From the NCBI GenBank assembly GCA_001313365.1, contig BBFS01000002.1:76327-140326 (forward strand): 64,000 nucleotides of DNA, given 5' to 3'. How positions within the stretch are numbered: position 1 is the stretch's first letter; every line of letters starts with the position of its first letter. Both the position numbers and the translations under genes were made by a program. The notes under the pieces were generated by a model. The model was not told where the DNA came from. It was given only the letters and a program-made list of their open reading frames with translations, and made no database searches. Origin of the DNA: Paenarthrobacter nitroguajacolicus JCM 14115 (GTDB lineage: Bacteria > Actinomycetota > Actinomycetes > Actinomycetales > Micrococcaceae). Shown piece after piece: positions 10,356 through 20,613 of the stretch.

Positions 10356-11827
10356 TCAGTCGACATTCTGCCGGCCCAGCCTCGCATAAACGTTGGGACG
10401 CTTGGATCGGAGGAAGAGCGCGTAAAAGATGCCGCCGAAGAACAGGGCGAAGGTAAAGCTCATGAAGATCACAGTGAGCAGGGCTGAACCGCCGATCAGT
10501 TCAGGGTAGTTGGTGATAGCCAGGTACGTAATGACGCCGAGGAAAATGACACTGACCAGTGGAGCTATGATGCTCTTCCAAATAGATTCAGGTGCAAAGC
10601 TGCGGCGCCGCAGGAAGTAAACGAGCACAGCAAAACTCGTAATGAACATCAGGAGCAGCACTGCAAAAGTACCGCTTCCGCTGGCAATTGGATAAAGGAC
10701 ATCAGGCGCTACGCCCAGAATTGTGAAGACGACCGTAGCGGCACCCCCCCAGATAACTCCGACGGCCAGTGCTGAAACGAACGGTGACTTGTGCTTGGGA
10801 TGCACCCGCCCAAGAACCGTTGGCAACGCGTGATCTCGCGCCAATGCAAAGCTGTACCGCGCCGCGATGTTCTGGATCGACAACATACACGCGAGTACCG
10901 ACGTAATGAGCAGCACCACAGCAATATCCGCAAAGATCTTCCCAACCAGAGCTGCAACGCGTCGTTGAAGAGGTTCACAGTATTGGACTCCGCCGCGGCC
11001 TGTACGTTGTCAGGGCCCAGGAAAGCAATGAACGCCCACGCCGCAAGGGCATAGAAGAGCCCAATGCCGACGACCGCGATGTAGGTCGCCCTGGGTATGG
11101 TCCGGTCAGGGTTCTTGACCTCATCGCGATAAATAACGGTCGCTTCAAATCCGAAGAAGTTCCCGACGGCGAAAAGCAGCGCCAGGCCCAGAGTTGCATC
11201 CCCCCCCAGGGAGGGAAGGGCAAAGACCGCTCCCTGAACTGCCTCCATCCCGTTGGCTGAGAAGGACGCGATGTCAAACACCACCACCACGGCCACTTCC
11301 AAGAGCATGACGACAGTGAGCACCTTCGCCGAGAGATCGATGCGGTTATACGCAAGGAGTGTGGTCACAGCGATAATGCCTAGCGCGTACCAATACCAAG
11401 GGACATCCGGGCCATTCAGGGAATTCATGACGAAACCGTTAAGGGTCACACCGAAGAACGAAGGTGCAAAGAATCCGATGAACATGTAGCCAAACAGCGC
11501 AAGAAAGGCGCCTCCAAGACCAGCAGGCTTTCCCAAGCCGGCCGTAACGAAGGAGTAGAAGCCGCCAGGTCCCTTGACGCTCCGGCTCATCTTCACAAAG
11601 CCCACAGAGAACATCAGCAACATCAGAGTTATAAGGACATAGATAGCTGGGGGCGGTCTGGCCGCTGAACATCAGGAGAACGGGGGGAGAGTTCCCGCCA
11701 CGGTGGCCAGAGGTGACGAGAATGCCAGCACGTTCATCACAAGTTCCCCCACCCCCATGTTGCCGCTGAGTCGGGTTTCCTGGGCATGGCGCGTCGCCTG
11801 AGGAGCGTCAATTGTCTTGTGTTGCAT
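10356..11827 (-). CDS. APC-superfamily amino acid permease, copy 1
   Basis: Inner-membrane amino acid or amine transporter of about 485 residues with 12 predicted hydrophobic segments. N terminus: LSGNMGVGELVMNVLAFSSP; conserved FGFEATVIYRDEVKNPDRTI after TM6 is the APC E-x-x-x-P-x-R-x-I-P signature. It is a close paralogue of the permease at 21672-23146, with the same start, loop and C-terminal signatures (VYARLGRQ). A frame break occurs near 10950. The ATG at 11827 follows GAGGCC. The 17-bp operator at 11890-11906 and a TACTGT -10-like box at 11862-11867 lie directly upstream. The substrate is unknown. Confidence 0.85.
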
Positions 11828-11889
11828 GTAGGCCTCGTCACTTGGTTATGAGTTCCGAATCACAGTATCGATGGCCGGCGTCGCGCCCT

Positions 11890-11906
11890 TGTGCCACCTT
11901 GGGACA
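11890..11906 (-). promoter_or_regulatory. 17-bp operator, TGTGCCACCTTGGGACA
   Basis: Matches the recurrent dyad of this region (consensus TGTNYCANNTTGRGACA). It ends 22 bases from a minus-strand TACTGT box (11862-11867) and 63 bases from the permease start, the same geometry as upstream of the second permease. Confidence 0.7.
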
Positions 11907-11964
11907 CCTTCCAGTGGATGCCCCCAGCGAGACCGGGTAGGCCGTACTATTGCCGCATGTGGAG

Positions 11965-12632
11965 CTAGACGGCACTTCGGATTTCGGCGTTGATCTCGAC
12001 GATGGAAAGGGTCAGGGCCACGGCCCGGTCAGTCAGCAGAGAAAGTTCCTGGTCCCCCCCGCCGCTCCGACCGGCCCATCGACCAACACCGTCAAGCAAG
12101 GTGAGTATCTGTTGGACGGTAGAGGCCGAGAGCTTGAGCCCCATCTCATCGGCTGCAGCAATGAACATGTCCTGGTGGAGACTGGTCCAAAGGTCGGCCT
12201 CTGCGCGGACCTCGTCCTTTAGAAAGCGTGCCACCTTGTCCGTAGCGACCAGTAGGTCCCATATATTCGGTTCGGGCCTTTGCAGTTGCTGAGCCAGGTG
12301 GCCTTGGACAAGCGCAGCCCAGTACTCCTCGGCAGACGTCGCTTCTCGGCCCCAGCCAGAAGGTCATAAGCAAAGGCATGCGTAAACCACCGAAGCGACT
12401 CCGCCACGATCTCGTCTTTTCCCCCCCGGGAAGCTCGAGTAGATGCTGGGTGCTTGCATACCCACCTCCCTGGCTAGGTGCGCAGGCTGACTGACTCAAA
12501 ACCGCGGGTCGCAGCGAGTTGCAGGAAGCCCGCCACGATTCGGCGCCGGGTCGGAGTCTGCATTGACCAATCACGCCCTGACAGGAATTTTCTGACAGCG
12601 GCATTAGCTTGCAGTCGCGGCGACTCGCTCAC
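11965..12632 (-). CDS. TetR-family regulator, paralogue of the one at 42833
   Basis: About 222 residues. The N-terminal helix-turn-helix region reads RRRIVAGFLQLAATRGFESV and, after a break near 12478, a PSIYSSFPGGKDEIVAESLRW-like recognition segment. The C-terminal ligand domain contains IWDLLVATDKVARFL and TLLDGVGRWAGRSG. The same blocks occur in the TetR protein at 42833-43498, so the two are paralogues. The GTG start at 12632 is chosen because it reproduces the paralogue's N-terminal extension. Breaks also lie near 12055, 12310 and 12421. A palindrome of the same type as that of the paralogue lies just upstream at 12673. Confidence 0.75.
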
Positions 12633-12672
12633 ATCACCCACCCCGTTGATCGACAGTGACGACTCCAGCTTA

Positions 12673-12692
12673 GCTAACGAACACTCGTTAGC
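12673..12692. promoter_or_regulatory. TetR operator palindrome, copy 1
   Basis: GCTAACGAACACTCGTTAGC is a perfect 8-bp inverted repeat with a 4-base centre. A near-identical box (GCTAACTAATGGTCGTTAGC, one mismatched pair) lies at 42721-42740 before the paralogous TetR gene, so both are probable TetR binding sites. This copy overlaps the stop codon of the KipI-like gene. Confidence 0.65.
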
Positions 12693-13354
12693 ATAGAGGA
12701 AGAATCCAACCGTCCTCTCAGCCACATATGATCGCCCATTCGCAGGAGCGCGGCAGTTCCGACCGATCTCTCGGTCACCCGCCCGATGATAAGTTCGTCT
12801 GAATAGGCTGCGCGACTGGCAATGGTCAGGCCCGCACCAGATAGGGTCAGCGACCCTGGAGGCACAGCCCGTTTGGATCTGCTCGCCTGAAGTGTTTGGA
12901 GGCCACTGTCCGACCACGGCAATTCGAGGAGCGCAGACGCCCCGGGCTCCGAGAACATTCTCACAGTGTGTCTACTTCGGCAGATCCGCCTGATCAGGGT
13001 GCTTTCCGACGTACCTAAAAGGACGCCTGCCACAGCCAGATCCGGTCCCGCCGGACCTCCAAACGTGATCGGCAAGATGTGCGTTGATGGACGATGCTCG
13101 CCATGGTCATAGGTGACCGTTGAATAGGCAGCCGCTAGGAAAGCCTCGAGGTCCTTCGCACCTATGGAACGCTCGTCGTAGTCGAGAAGGACGCCATCTT
13201 TCATCTTCTTAAAACCATTGATTGCGACTGATTCAAGAGACTGGACGGCCTCCATGAATGCTTCTACGTATGGACCAGGAACAGCCGGCGCCAGTATCTC
13301 CACCAGCAGCTTTCCAGGTTCACAGGCAATGAAAGCCAAATCTTGGAGACTCAC
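12674..13354 (-). CDS. KipI/PxpB-like protein (5-oxoprolinase subunit B / allophanate hydrolase subunit 1 family), divergent
   Basis: About 226 residues from a GTG at 13354 preceded by TGAGGGCGTC; an upstream ATG at 13423 is also possible. The C-terminal half resembles the KipI fold: TFGGPAGPDLAVAGVLLGTS, RHTVRMFSEPG and KRAVPPGSLTLSGAGLTI, which correspond to the family's GPD, GF-x-PGF and VPAGSVGLAG blocks. The GFxPGF block is degenerate, so activity as a 5-oxoprolinase subunit is doubtful. No KipA or PxpA partner lies beside it. It is upstream of and co-directional with the TetR gene, 41 bases apart. The family call is moderate; the role is unknown. Confidence 0.5.
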   Translation of the reverse strand: MSLQDLAFIACEPGKLLVEILAPAVPGPYVEAFMEAVQSLESVAINGFKKMKDGVLLDYDERSIGAKDLEAFLAAAYSTVTYDHGEHRPSTHILPITFGGPAGPDLAVAGVLLGTSESTLIRRICRSRHTVRMFSEPGASALLELPWSDSGLQTLQASRSKRAVPPGSLTLSGAGLTIASRAAYSDELIIGRVTERSVGTAALLRMGDHMWLRGRLDSSSMLTSVR

Positions 13355-13757
13355 GACGCCCTCAGTTCTCCTGCGAAAGGAAAGAAAGCGGGCCGTAGCG
13401 CTTGAACACAGTGCCAGGAACAAGCGCTACGGACCGCAGCTTGGAGGGTCTAGATGCCCCGAATCGGCCACGGCCACGCATCACTCGTATCGCGGCCCTC
13501 CGACATTTCCTGAAGGAGTCGATGTACAGTTCCGCCAGACCGCTTTAGTGCATGGTCGCTGCGCTCTCCGGAATCCGTCTCACTGGAGTGAGGTGAGGTT
13601 CGCAGCCACTCAACGTGGCGTCCTTGTGCGAGCTTCCTGTTCATCATCGGGATCAACCTTAAGAATTAGTTGTGCCTTTTGGTCAATTCCAGTTTGGGTT
13701 CCTGCAGACCTTTCCATCCGTGTCAGTTTGAGACACCGCACACTAGAATTCCCGGAC
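13355..13757. other. Spacer with an operator-like site
   Basis: No gene I can support. It contains an operator-like sequence at 13719-13735. Short open frames on both strands lack family signatures. Confidence 0.4.
13719..13735. promoter_or_regulatory. Possible 17-bp operator, CGTGTCAGTTTGAGACA
   Basis: Fits the regional dyad except for the first base. It is about 365 bases upstream of the KipI-like start, and I see no clear -10 box at the usual distance, so this is the weakest member of the set. Confidence 0.4.
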
Positions 13758-13955
13758 TCAACGCGAACTGATACTGACAACAAAGATGAAGATCCCGGAC
13801 GCAGCAATCAGAAGCGCCGCTGCACGAGGCGGGACGCTGTGGACACCTCGCATTGTTGCTGTAGCCCGGGGCTGCGGGCCAGGCTTGGCCAAGTGGTCGC
13901 CAACCAAACGCAACCCGGCAGCCACTAGAACCAGGAAGACCCCAAAGTACTCCAT
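13758..13955 (-). CDS. Small putative membrane protein
   Basis: A 65-residue open frame with two hydrophobic segments (FGVFLVLVAAGLRLV near the N terminus and AALLIAASGIFIFVVSI near the C terminus) separated by a basic, proline-containing loop. It is co-directional with and adjacent to the end of the large FAD/Fe-S dehydrogenase gene. The ribosome binding site is weak. No family recognised. Confidence 0.4.
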   Translation of the reverse strand: MEYFGVFLVLVAAGLRLVGDHLAKPGPQPRATATMRGVHSVPPRAAALLIAASGIFIFVVSISSR

Positions 13956-16918
13956 TCAGTCCGCCCATCGGGCGCTATACGGATCCAGCGCCACGGCCAG
14001 ATGCTTGCTGGTGTATTCAGGGTCCACCTGCGAGACCTGCATGGCACAACTGAAACCGTCCGTAAGTACGAGTGCACCATCATCAGCCTGACCAATTGAT
14101 GGAATGATCGAGTGCTCCGCAACTTTCATCGACACGTCAAAGTGCTCTGCCTCGAAACCGAAGTTGCCGGCCACACCACAGCACGAGGACGATTCCACCA
14201 GGTTGGAAACTCCCCAGGCTTCCAGGACCCGTTTCTGGCGCCGAACCGAACACGGCATGCTCGTGGCAGTGCGTTTGCAATACTGCTGATTCGGGCGGCA
14301 GGGCCTTCGGTTTCCATCCTCGCGTAACGGCCTCGTCCACGGCGACGGCGAAGGATCGAACTCTGGCCGCGACCCTCGCAGCAGCGTCGCCTCCTACCAG
14401 TTTCGGACCTTCGTCCCGGATGGTGGCAGCGCAACTGGGTTCAAGGACAACAATGTCCCGGTCCGTGCCGTCGTCGAGCTTGCTGATTAACTGAGCCAAC
14501 CGCCGTCGGGCCCCTTCGCGCTGCCCGGTGGAGATCCACGTCAGACCGCAGCAGGCGTCCGGCGTACAGCTACAGATTTGCCTGTGTCACGGAGCACGCG
14601 GGCAGCAGCCGGAACCACCTCGGGCCTAAAGGCGCGGGTAAAGCTGTCGATGAACACCAGGATGTCGGCATTGTCCGCAAATTTTGCTTCCCGCAGCCGC
14701 TTCCGGATCCTGCCGTTCGCCGCAAAAGCCGGGAGTCGTCGTCGGGCACTGATGCCCAGCCACTCCCCCCCGCAAGCCTGAACGGCCGGAATGATGCTCC
14801 CAGGTTGGCCAGTGGCGCCACCCGCGTCAGCAACGGAAGCCACCGCGGCAGCCACCCAATGGAGTAATGCGTGAACGGCCGGATCCGCCCACGATAGTAC
14901 TCATCGACCAATTCTGATTTTGCCTCGGCAATGTCTACACCTGTGGGGGGGCAATCCGTGGAGCAGGCTTTGCAAGAGAGGCAAAGGTCCAGGGCCTCCC
15001 GGACTTCCGGGCTTGACCAGCCATCCTTGCTGCTGCCGTTTGCCCGGGTCAGTTCCTGCAGCACCCGCGCACGGCCACGGGTCGAATCCTTTTCATCCTT
15101 CGTGGCCCGATAACTGGGGGCACATAAACCCGCCGCTGGTGGAACGGCATCTGCCACTCCGATACAGGCGTGGGAGTTACCCACAAATGGACTGGAGACC
15201 TTCAGCAGTTCGCGATTTCCAGAGGAAAGCACGACGGCGGCACCCGGGTCTGCGGTCAGCCCACCGTGAGTGGGTCCAGGCTTGACGACACCTTCCAAGG
15301 CCAGCGAGGCAGCGAAGGGAACTGGATGAACGATGATCCGGGGTTGAGGATTTGTGCCGGATCCCAGAGGTGTTTGAAGGACCTGAAGATGCCGATCATC
15401 TCCCGGGAATACATGACTTCCAGCAATTCGCTGCGTGCCCTGCCGTCACCATGCTCGCCGGACAGCGAGCCACCATGGGTCACCACCAGGTCAGCCGCGT
15501 CATGGGTGAAGTCACTGAAGACCTTACGTCCGGAGTCGCTGCGGAGGTCGTAGTCCAACCGCATGTGCACACACCCCCCCGCTCCAAAGTGGCCGTACAT
15601 GAGGGCGGTGTAGCCGTACCTTTTCACCAGTGGAAGAAGGTCCGCCAAGTAGTCGGCAAGCCGTTCAGGGGCCACAGCAGAATCTTCCCAGCCCGGCCAC
15701 GTTTGAACTCCGTCGATCCGCAGCGACGAGAGTCCGGCGCCGTCTTCACGTACCCGCCACAGCTTTCCTCGCTCAACAGGGTCAGTGACGATCCTGAAAT
15801 CAACAACGCGCCCGTTCGCGCCGAGCTTGTCGGCCAGTTCCTGACAGGAAGTGTCGGCCAGCTGCAAAGTGTCGGCCGAAAACTCCACCATGAGGAAGGC
15901 ACTCCCCCCCCAGGCAACGACTCAACGCTGGCCGCTCCTCGCCGGTGCCTCATGATGTCCACGATCGAAACATCCAGCCCCCCCTCGATGGCGCTCGGCT
16001 TGGCGGACAAAATGGTCATCACGTCACGCAGAATCAATGGTGTCGCGATATCCCAGGCAGAGCAGTGCGGTGGTGACGGGCTTCGGCACGAGGCCCACCT
16101 TTGCCCGCACGATGACAGCGCACGTACCTTCGCTGCCTGCCAATGCGGCGGCCACATCGAATCCGTGTTCCGGCAGCAGATGGCCCACGTGTACCCGGAA
16201 ACCTGCCTGGGAATGGTCTGAAGTTCAACGCGTAGCCTGGCCATGTTCTTTGCGGCCAAAGCCTCCAGGCCCTCGGTAAGCTCCAGCGCACGAGCAACGG
16301 AATGGGTGTCTGATTCGTCAACAGCGCGGAGAAAACCACGCCCGGCCCTCAGGTAAGCGCCGTCAGCAGTGACAAGATCCACCTCCCGCACATGATGCGT
16401 CATGCGCCATAGGCCACAGAGTGATTTCCGCAGGCGTCATTGCCGATGGAACCACCGATGGTGGCCCGGGTCAGGAGGAAGGATCCGGTGCGAATGTCAG
16501 CGTCCCCGTCGTGGCCTTTTCAACGTGGGCGCGCAGCTCACCGAGGACAACCCCAGCGTCGGCCCAGACTGTTCTATCTTCGGCGTCGAGAGCCCCTACC
16601 GCATTCATGCGGCGGGAGAGATCCATCACCAAACCGTCGCCGATGGCGTTCCCTGCCATCGAGGTACCCCCCGCCGCGCGTCGTCATCGGCACTGCCAAT
16701 GCCGAACATAGGCGCACGACTGTTCGTACGTCATCGACACTTTTGGGGGGAAAGCCACGGCGGCGGGTCTTACCCGATAATTCGATGCATCGTAGGAGTA
16801 CTCAGACAGCCTTCGCGAAGAGTCGTCCACCTCGACGCCGTGATGCTCCAACCGGGCGAGCAACTGCCTCAGAGCCGTGTCGCCGTTGTCACCATGGGGG
16901 CATGGTTGCGTTCTCCAT
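13956..16918 (-). CDS. FAD-linked and [4Fe-4S] D-2-hydroxyacid dehydrogenase (GlcD-GlcF fusion, YdiJ/D-2-hydroxyglutarate dehydrogenase type)
   Basis: A long fused flavoprotein of about 985 residues that oxidises a D-2-hydroxy acid (D-2-hydroxyglutarate, D-lactate or similar) and passes electrons to Fe-S clusters. The N-terminal FAD domain shows TRGGGTSMAGNAIG, TLTFAPDPSS and ATIGGSIGNDACGNHS, the classic FAD-binding-4 motifs. The middle holds FGAGGCVHMRLDYDL and HGGSLSGEHGDGRARSELL, which carry the FAD-linked oxidase C-terminal metal site. A ferredoxin-like segment LCLSCKACSTDCPTGVD follows, then Cys-rich CCG repeats (TPDACCGLT and ESSSCCGVAG). Breaks lie near 14767, 14945, 15572, 15905, 15980, 16665 and 16745. 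Start ATG at 16918; a terminator separates it from the ABC operon. Confidence 0.85.
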
Positions 16919-16980
16919 TCGTAGGTTTCGGGAAGAAGTGTAAGCAGCCGCGGTATTCCCTGGATTGTGCCAAAACAGAA

Positions 16981-17010
16981 CGGGCACAGCGGATAAACCC
17001 GCTGTGCCCG
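16981..17010 (-). terminator. Terminator of the sugar ABC operon
   Basis: Perfect 12-bp stem (16981-16992 with 16999-17010) around a 6-base loop. In the minus direction it follows the stop of the binding-protein gene by about 18 bases and is trailed by TTCTGTTTTGG. Confidence 0.8.
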
Positions 17011-17028
17011 CTTGACTGATCTCGCTGC

Positions 17029-17998
17029 TTACTTCAAGAACTCGGAAAGGTTGTCCTTGGTAATGAGCGTGAATGGCAGCGTGTAGCGGTTCTCCACATT
17101 GCCGCCCTTGAGGAAGTCAGTGACAACTTCAACTGCCTTGACGCCCTGTCCAGCAGAGTCCTGTCGGACGGTAGCCGACATTGTCCCGGCTTTGATGTCC
17201 TGCATGGCTGGTTCAGTACCGTCGACGCCGACTACGGCCTTGAACTCGGCAGTTCGTCCCGCGTCAGCAATAGCGGAGGCTGCACCGATGGCCATTTCGT
17301 CATTGTTGGCCACTACGGCGTCGATCTGGCCGGCGCTAAAGCGCTGAAGCGTGTCTTCCATGTTGCGTTTGGCGTCGTCACGGCTTCCCTTCGCCTGGAA
17401 TTCAGCCACGATCTTGAAGTTCTTGTTGATCTTGCTGTCGAAGCCGTTCTTGCGGCGATCGGTCCAGGAGCACCGTAGATGCCCGCGGCGAACACAATGT
17501 TGCCACCCTCCGGAAGAGCCTTGTTCAGGTACTCAGCCTGCATTTCACCGGCCACGGTGTCATCCACACCGATGTAGCTCTTATATCCAACGTCCGAACC
17601 TTCGGCGAACTCGGTGGACAGAATGAACAGCGGTATGTTGGCCGCGATGACACGCTTCGCTGCGTTCTGGCTGGCCTCGCCATCCAAAGGCTGCATGATG
17701 ACGGCGTCTACCTGACGGGTGAGAAGATCTTCAACCTGGTTGAGCTCACTTCCTACGTCCTTCTTGGAGTCGGTGATGTTGAGCTTGACGCCCTTTTCAT
17801 CGGCAGTCTTCTTCATGGCGTCCGTCATGTGCGCCAGATCCGGGTCCTGAAGGTCAAGAACCACAACGCCAATGTTGTAGGACTTGCCTGCAGCCTCCGA
17901 CGTGCCGGGGGGGTACTACTCCCACCGCAGCCGGTGAGTGTGAGGGCTCCAGCGGCCAGCATAGCGGTGGTTACGGCGAGCTTCTGTCGCATTCCCAT
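17029..17998 (-). CDS. Sugar ABC transporter substrate-binding lipoprotein (RbsB/FrcB type)
   Basis: Exported sugar- or polyol-binding protein of about 320 residues. The signal peptide ends in a lipobox (TAMLAAGALTLTGCGG), so the mature protein is anchored through Cys. The Peripla_BP_4 fold is recognisable from NIGVVVLDLQDPDLAHMTDA, VDAVIMQPLDGEA, YIGVDDTVAGEMQAEYL, AVVANNDEMAIGAASAI and VVGVDGTEPAMQDIKAGTM. The ATG at 17998 follows AAAGGAACC. Frame breaks near 17450 and 17910. Last gene of the ATPase-permease-binding protein operon. The family transports ribose, fructose, inositol and related compounds; the context with inositol-type dehydrogenases favours a cyclitol or sugar acid, which is inferred. 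Confidence 0.85.
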
Positions 17999-18090
17999 GA
18001 TGGTTCCTTTCAATGGTTCTGATTGCTGAGGAGATTGTTGGTTCTGTGGACCCCATTGGGTTCGGGGGGGCATTTCGGTTATTGCAGTGG

Positions 18091-19094
18091 CTAGTCAGAC
18101 TTCCACCGGTTCAGCAGCACGGCGAGCACCAGGATGATGCCTTGAACTCCTTGCTGGTAGTACGACGAGACCCCCCCATCAGGTTCATGCCATTCATGAC
18201 CACGCCCAGCAGGAGGACACCGATGACCGTTCCGCGAATGGTGCCTACGCCACCGAAGAGACTCGTTCCTCCAATGACGACAGCGGCAATCACCTGAAGT
18301 TCGTATCCAGTTCCGGCAACCGGCGCCGCGCCGTCCAAGCGCGCAGTGAGAACCAGACCTCCGAGGGCGGCTGTCACGCCACCGATGAGGTAAACAGTGA
18401 AGAGCACCCGGCTGGTGGAGATGCCCACTTTCTTGGCGGACTCTTCGTTGCCGCCTACGGCATATACATGCGAACCGAATTTGGTGCGGCTGAGGACAAA
18501 CTCACAGATAACTGCGGCGATCAAGAAAATAATCACCGGGACAGGAACCGGACCGATGAATCCCGAGCCAAGCCATTCAGCAGGTCCGCTAAGCCCGGAA
18601 ACAACCTGCCCGTCCGTCATGACCAGAACCGCCGTGCGGGCAATGGCCATGGTCGCCAGTGTTGCCAGAAATGGCAGGATGGCTCCCCCCCAGACCACTA
18701 ACGCTGCGCTTAGGAATCCAACCAGCAGGCCTACCGCGAGGCCTGCTACCAGCGGCAGCCAGAACGCGCCACCACTTGCTGGTGCCAGCAATGCGAAGGT
18801 CATACCCGCCAAACCCACAATCGAGCCAACAGATAGGTCGATGCCGGCAGTGATCATGATGAACGTCATCCCTAGGGCGATCAGTCCTATGATGGACGAC
18901 TGCCGGACCACGTTGACTATGTTGTTCAGGGTCAGGAAGTTTGGCGCAGCGACGGCGAGGAAAACGAGGATAACCACGAAAAGGATGATGATCCCATAGT
19001 CACCAATGAAGCGCTTGACCTTGGTGGCCGTCATTCCTTCCTTGAGGTCAGCGGGCCCGAGCTTTGTCTTGATGTTTTCCATTGTGAGACTCAT
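18091..19094 (-). CDS. Sugar ABC transporter permease (RbsC/FrcC type)
   Basis: Membrane subunit of about 334 residues with roughly ten hydrophobic segments. Signatures of the BPD_transp_2 family include MITAGIDLSVGSIVGLAGM, the GGNEESAKKVGIS cytoplasmic loop that contacts the ATPase, and VIGGTSLFGGVGTIRGT. The C terminus runs on as YYQQGVQGIILVLAVLLNRW after a break near 18174. The start ATG overlaps the ATPase stop by 4 bases (ATGA), a sign of coupled translation. An internal ATG (MENIKTK) 12 bases later is an alternative start. Confidence 0.85.
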
Positions 19095-20005
19095 GAGTGG
19101 CTCCCATTCGTAGTACCTGGACTGGCCAACGCATCAACGACATCCATTGATGAGGTGCTTCCGATTTTGCGGCGTTCTTCGGGGGGGATGCCTGCGCCGT
19201 CGTCGATGTAGTCATCCAACGTGCCGTGGGAGATGAGGTGTGCCACTTGTGCTTCGGTAACCTCACCAACCCGGAAGCGACCCACTACTTGGCCTTGGCG
19301 CATGACCGCGAAACGATCTGCCACGGCAAATGCCTCATCCAGCCGGTGAGTGATGATGATGACGCGATGCCGAGATCTTTGAGGCGCTGGGTCACTTCAA
19401 TGAGCTTGTCCACCTTGGCTACCGACAGGTTTGCCGTGGGCTCATCCATGATGATCAAGCGGGCATCGAATGCCAACGCCCTGCCAATGGCGACGGCCTG
19501 ACGCTGTCCGCCTGACAATCTCTTGACCTTGAGCCGCGGATTGATGGGGATGTCCAAGCGTTCGAGTACCCGTTTGGTTTCGAGTTCCATCTTTTTGCGG
19601 TCGATGATCCGCAATAGGGGGCCGAGGATGTTCTTCTGCGGCTCCCGGCCCAGGAAGATGTTGGAACGAACATCAAGGTTGTCCGCCAAGGCGAAGTCCT
19701 GGTAAACCATCTCCACGCCCTGATCGCGTGAAGCTGATGGGGGTTGGGAACTCAGTCGCTTTGCCGTCCAGTTCGATGGAACCTCGGTCTGGTTGGTACA
19801 CGCCCGTCAGTACCTTCATGAGCGTAGATTTGCCGGCGGCATTGTCGCCCAGCAGTGCGAAGGTCTCGCCAGGCTGGACATCGATGCTGACGCCGCGCAA
19901 GGCGGACACTGCTCCGAATGTCTTGTGTATGTCCTTGAGGGCGACCAGTGGAGGGGGGGTCGCCGGTGGTGCTTCGGTCATCTCATCCTCGTTCGTTAGG
20001 GCCAT
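19091..20005 (-). CDS. Sugar ABC transporter ATP-binding protein, single-domain (FrcA type)
   Basis: Nucleotide-binding subunit of about 300 residues with one ABC domain, unlike two-domain RbsA, so the FrcA type fits. Walker A is LLGDNAAGKST, the Q-loop MVYQDFALADNLDV, the signature motif KRLSGGQRQAVAIGRAL, Walker B ARLIIMDEPTANLS, and the H-loop (THRLDEAFAVADR) is recovered after a break near 19365. Breaks also near 19735 and 19955. Two starts are possible: ATG at 20005 and ATG at 19981, the latter with the better ribosome binding site (GAGGATGAG). First gene of its operon; the 17-bp operator lies at 20158-20174. Confidence 0.85.
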
Positions 20006-20157
20006 GTGAATGATCCGGTGAAACACTTGAGGCGCGGTCCATAAAACTACGTTGTTTGACCTGCTGATTCGGGATGGTTCAAAAGCCCCCGAACCGCGTG
20101 ACCTTCGCCACACTGTTTCACTTACTAGAACTTTGACGGATGAGCGTTCCATGGATG

Positions 20158-20174
20158 TGTGCCACTTTGGAACA
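20158..20174 (-). promoter_or_regulatory. 17-bp operator, TGTGCCACTTTGGAACA
   Basis: Member of the regional dyad set, upstream of the sugar ABC operon (153 bases before the ATG at 20005). The -10 box is not clear here. Confidence 0.65.
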
Positions 20175-20208
20175 CGAGAATGATACGTTTCAACAACTCA
20201 ACTAAAAA

Positions 20209-20236
20209 TAGCTTCCAGCGAGAATACTGGAAGCTA
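20209..20236 (-). terminator. Rho-independent terminator of the 78-residue gene
   Basis: Perfect 10-bp stem TAGCTTCCAG/CTGGAAGCTA with an 8-base loop. On the minus strand it is followed by TTTTTAG, 11 bases after the stop of the small gene at 20248. Confidence 0.85.
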
Positions 20237-20247
20237 AAATCAGCTGC

Positions 20248-20484
20248 TTACGGCCACGCGACGAGGCTGTAGCCGTCGGCTATGTGAAATAGTCGACGCT
20301 CACCCACCGAGAGAACCCAGACGATATCACCGTCGGGAGTCGCGTCGTCAACGTATCCGTCATAGGGAGGCCAGCCAGGCCTCTGCAAACGGACAGCGTC
20401 GCCAGCCTCCACCTTCTCCCAGAACCCGGCGGGCGGTGTCCAGCCGGCCTGCATTGAGTTCTCTGACTTATGGGCTGCGTTCAT
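20248..20484 (-). CDS. Small hypothetical protein with its own terminator
   Basis: A 78-residue frame, MNAAHKSENSMQAGWTPP..., rich in Trp, Gly and Asp, with no membrane segment. Its second half (RLQRPGWPPYDGYVDDATPD, GDIVWVLSVGERRLFHI) looks like a small beta-barrel, SH3-like fold, but I do not recognise a family. The frame is unbroken, it is preceded by AAAGGGATGG, and a strong terminator follows directly, all of which support a real gene. Confidence 0.65.
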   Translation of the reverse strand: MNAAHKSENSMQAGWTPPAGFWEKVEAGDAVRLQRPGWPPYDGYVDDATPDGDIVWVLSVGERRLFHIADGYSLVAWP

Positions 20485-20613
20485 GTCCAGCTACCCATCC
20501 TTTCCCTTGGCACCGCATCACCAGTGTTCTGACAATTGAAAATGCCCGACCTGGGCCCGCAGTTGTCGTTGCGGGAACATCTGCGGCCCAGGGCAGGCGG
20601 CCTTATTACCTGA

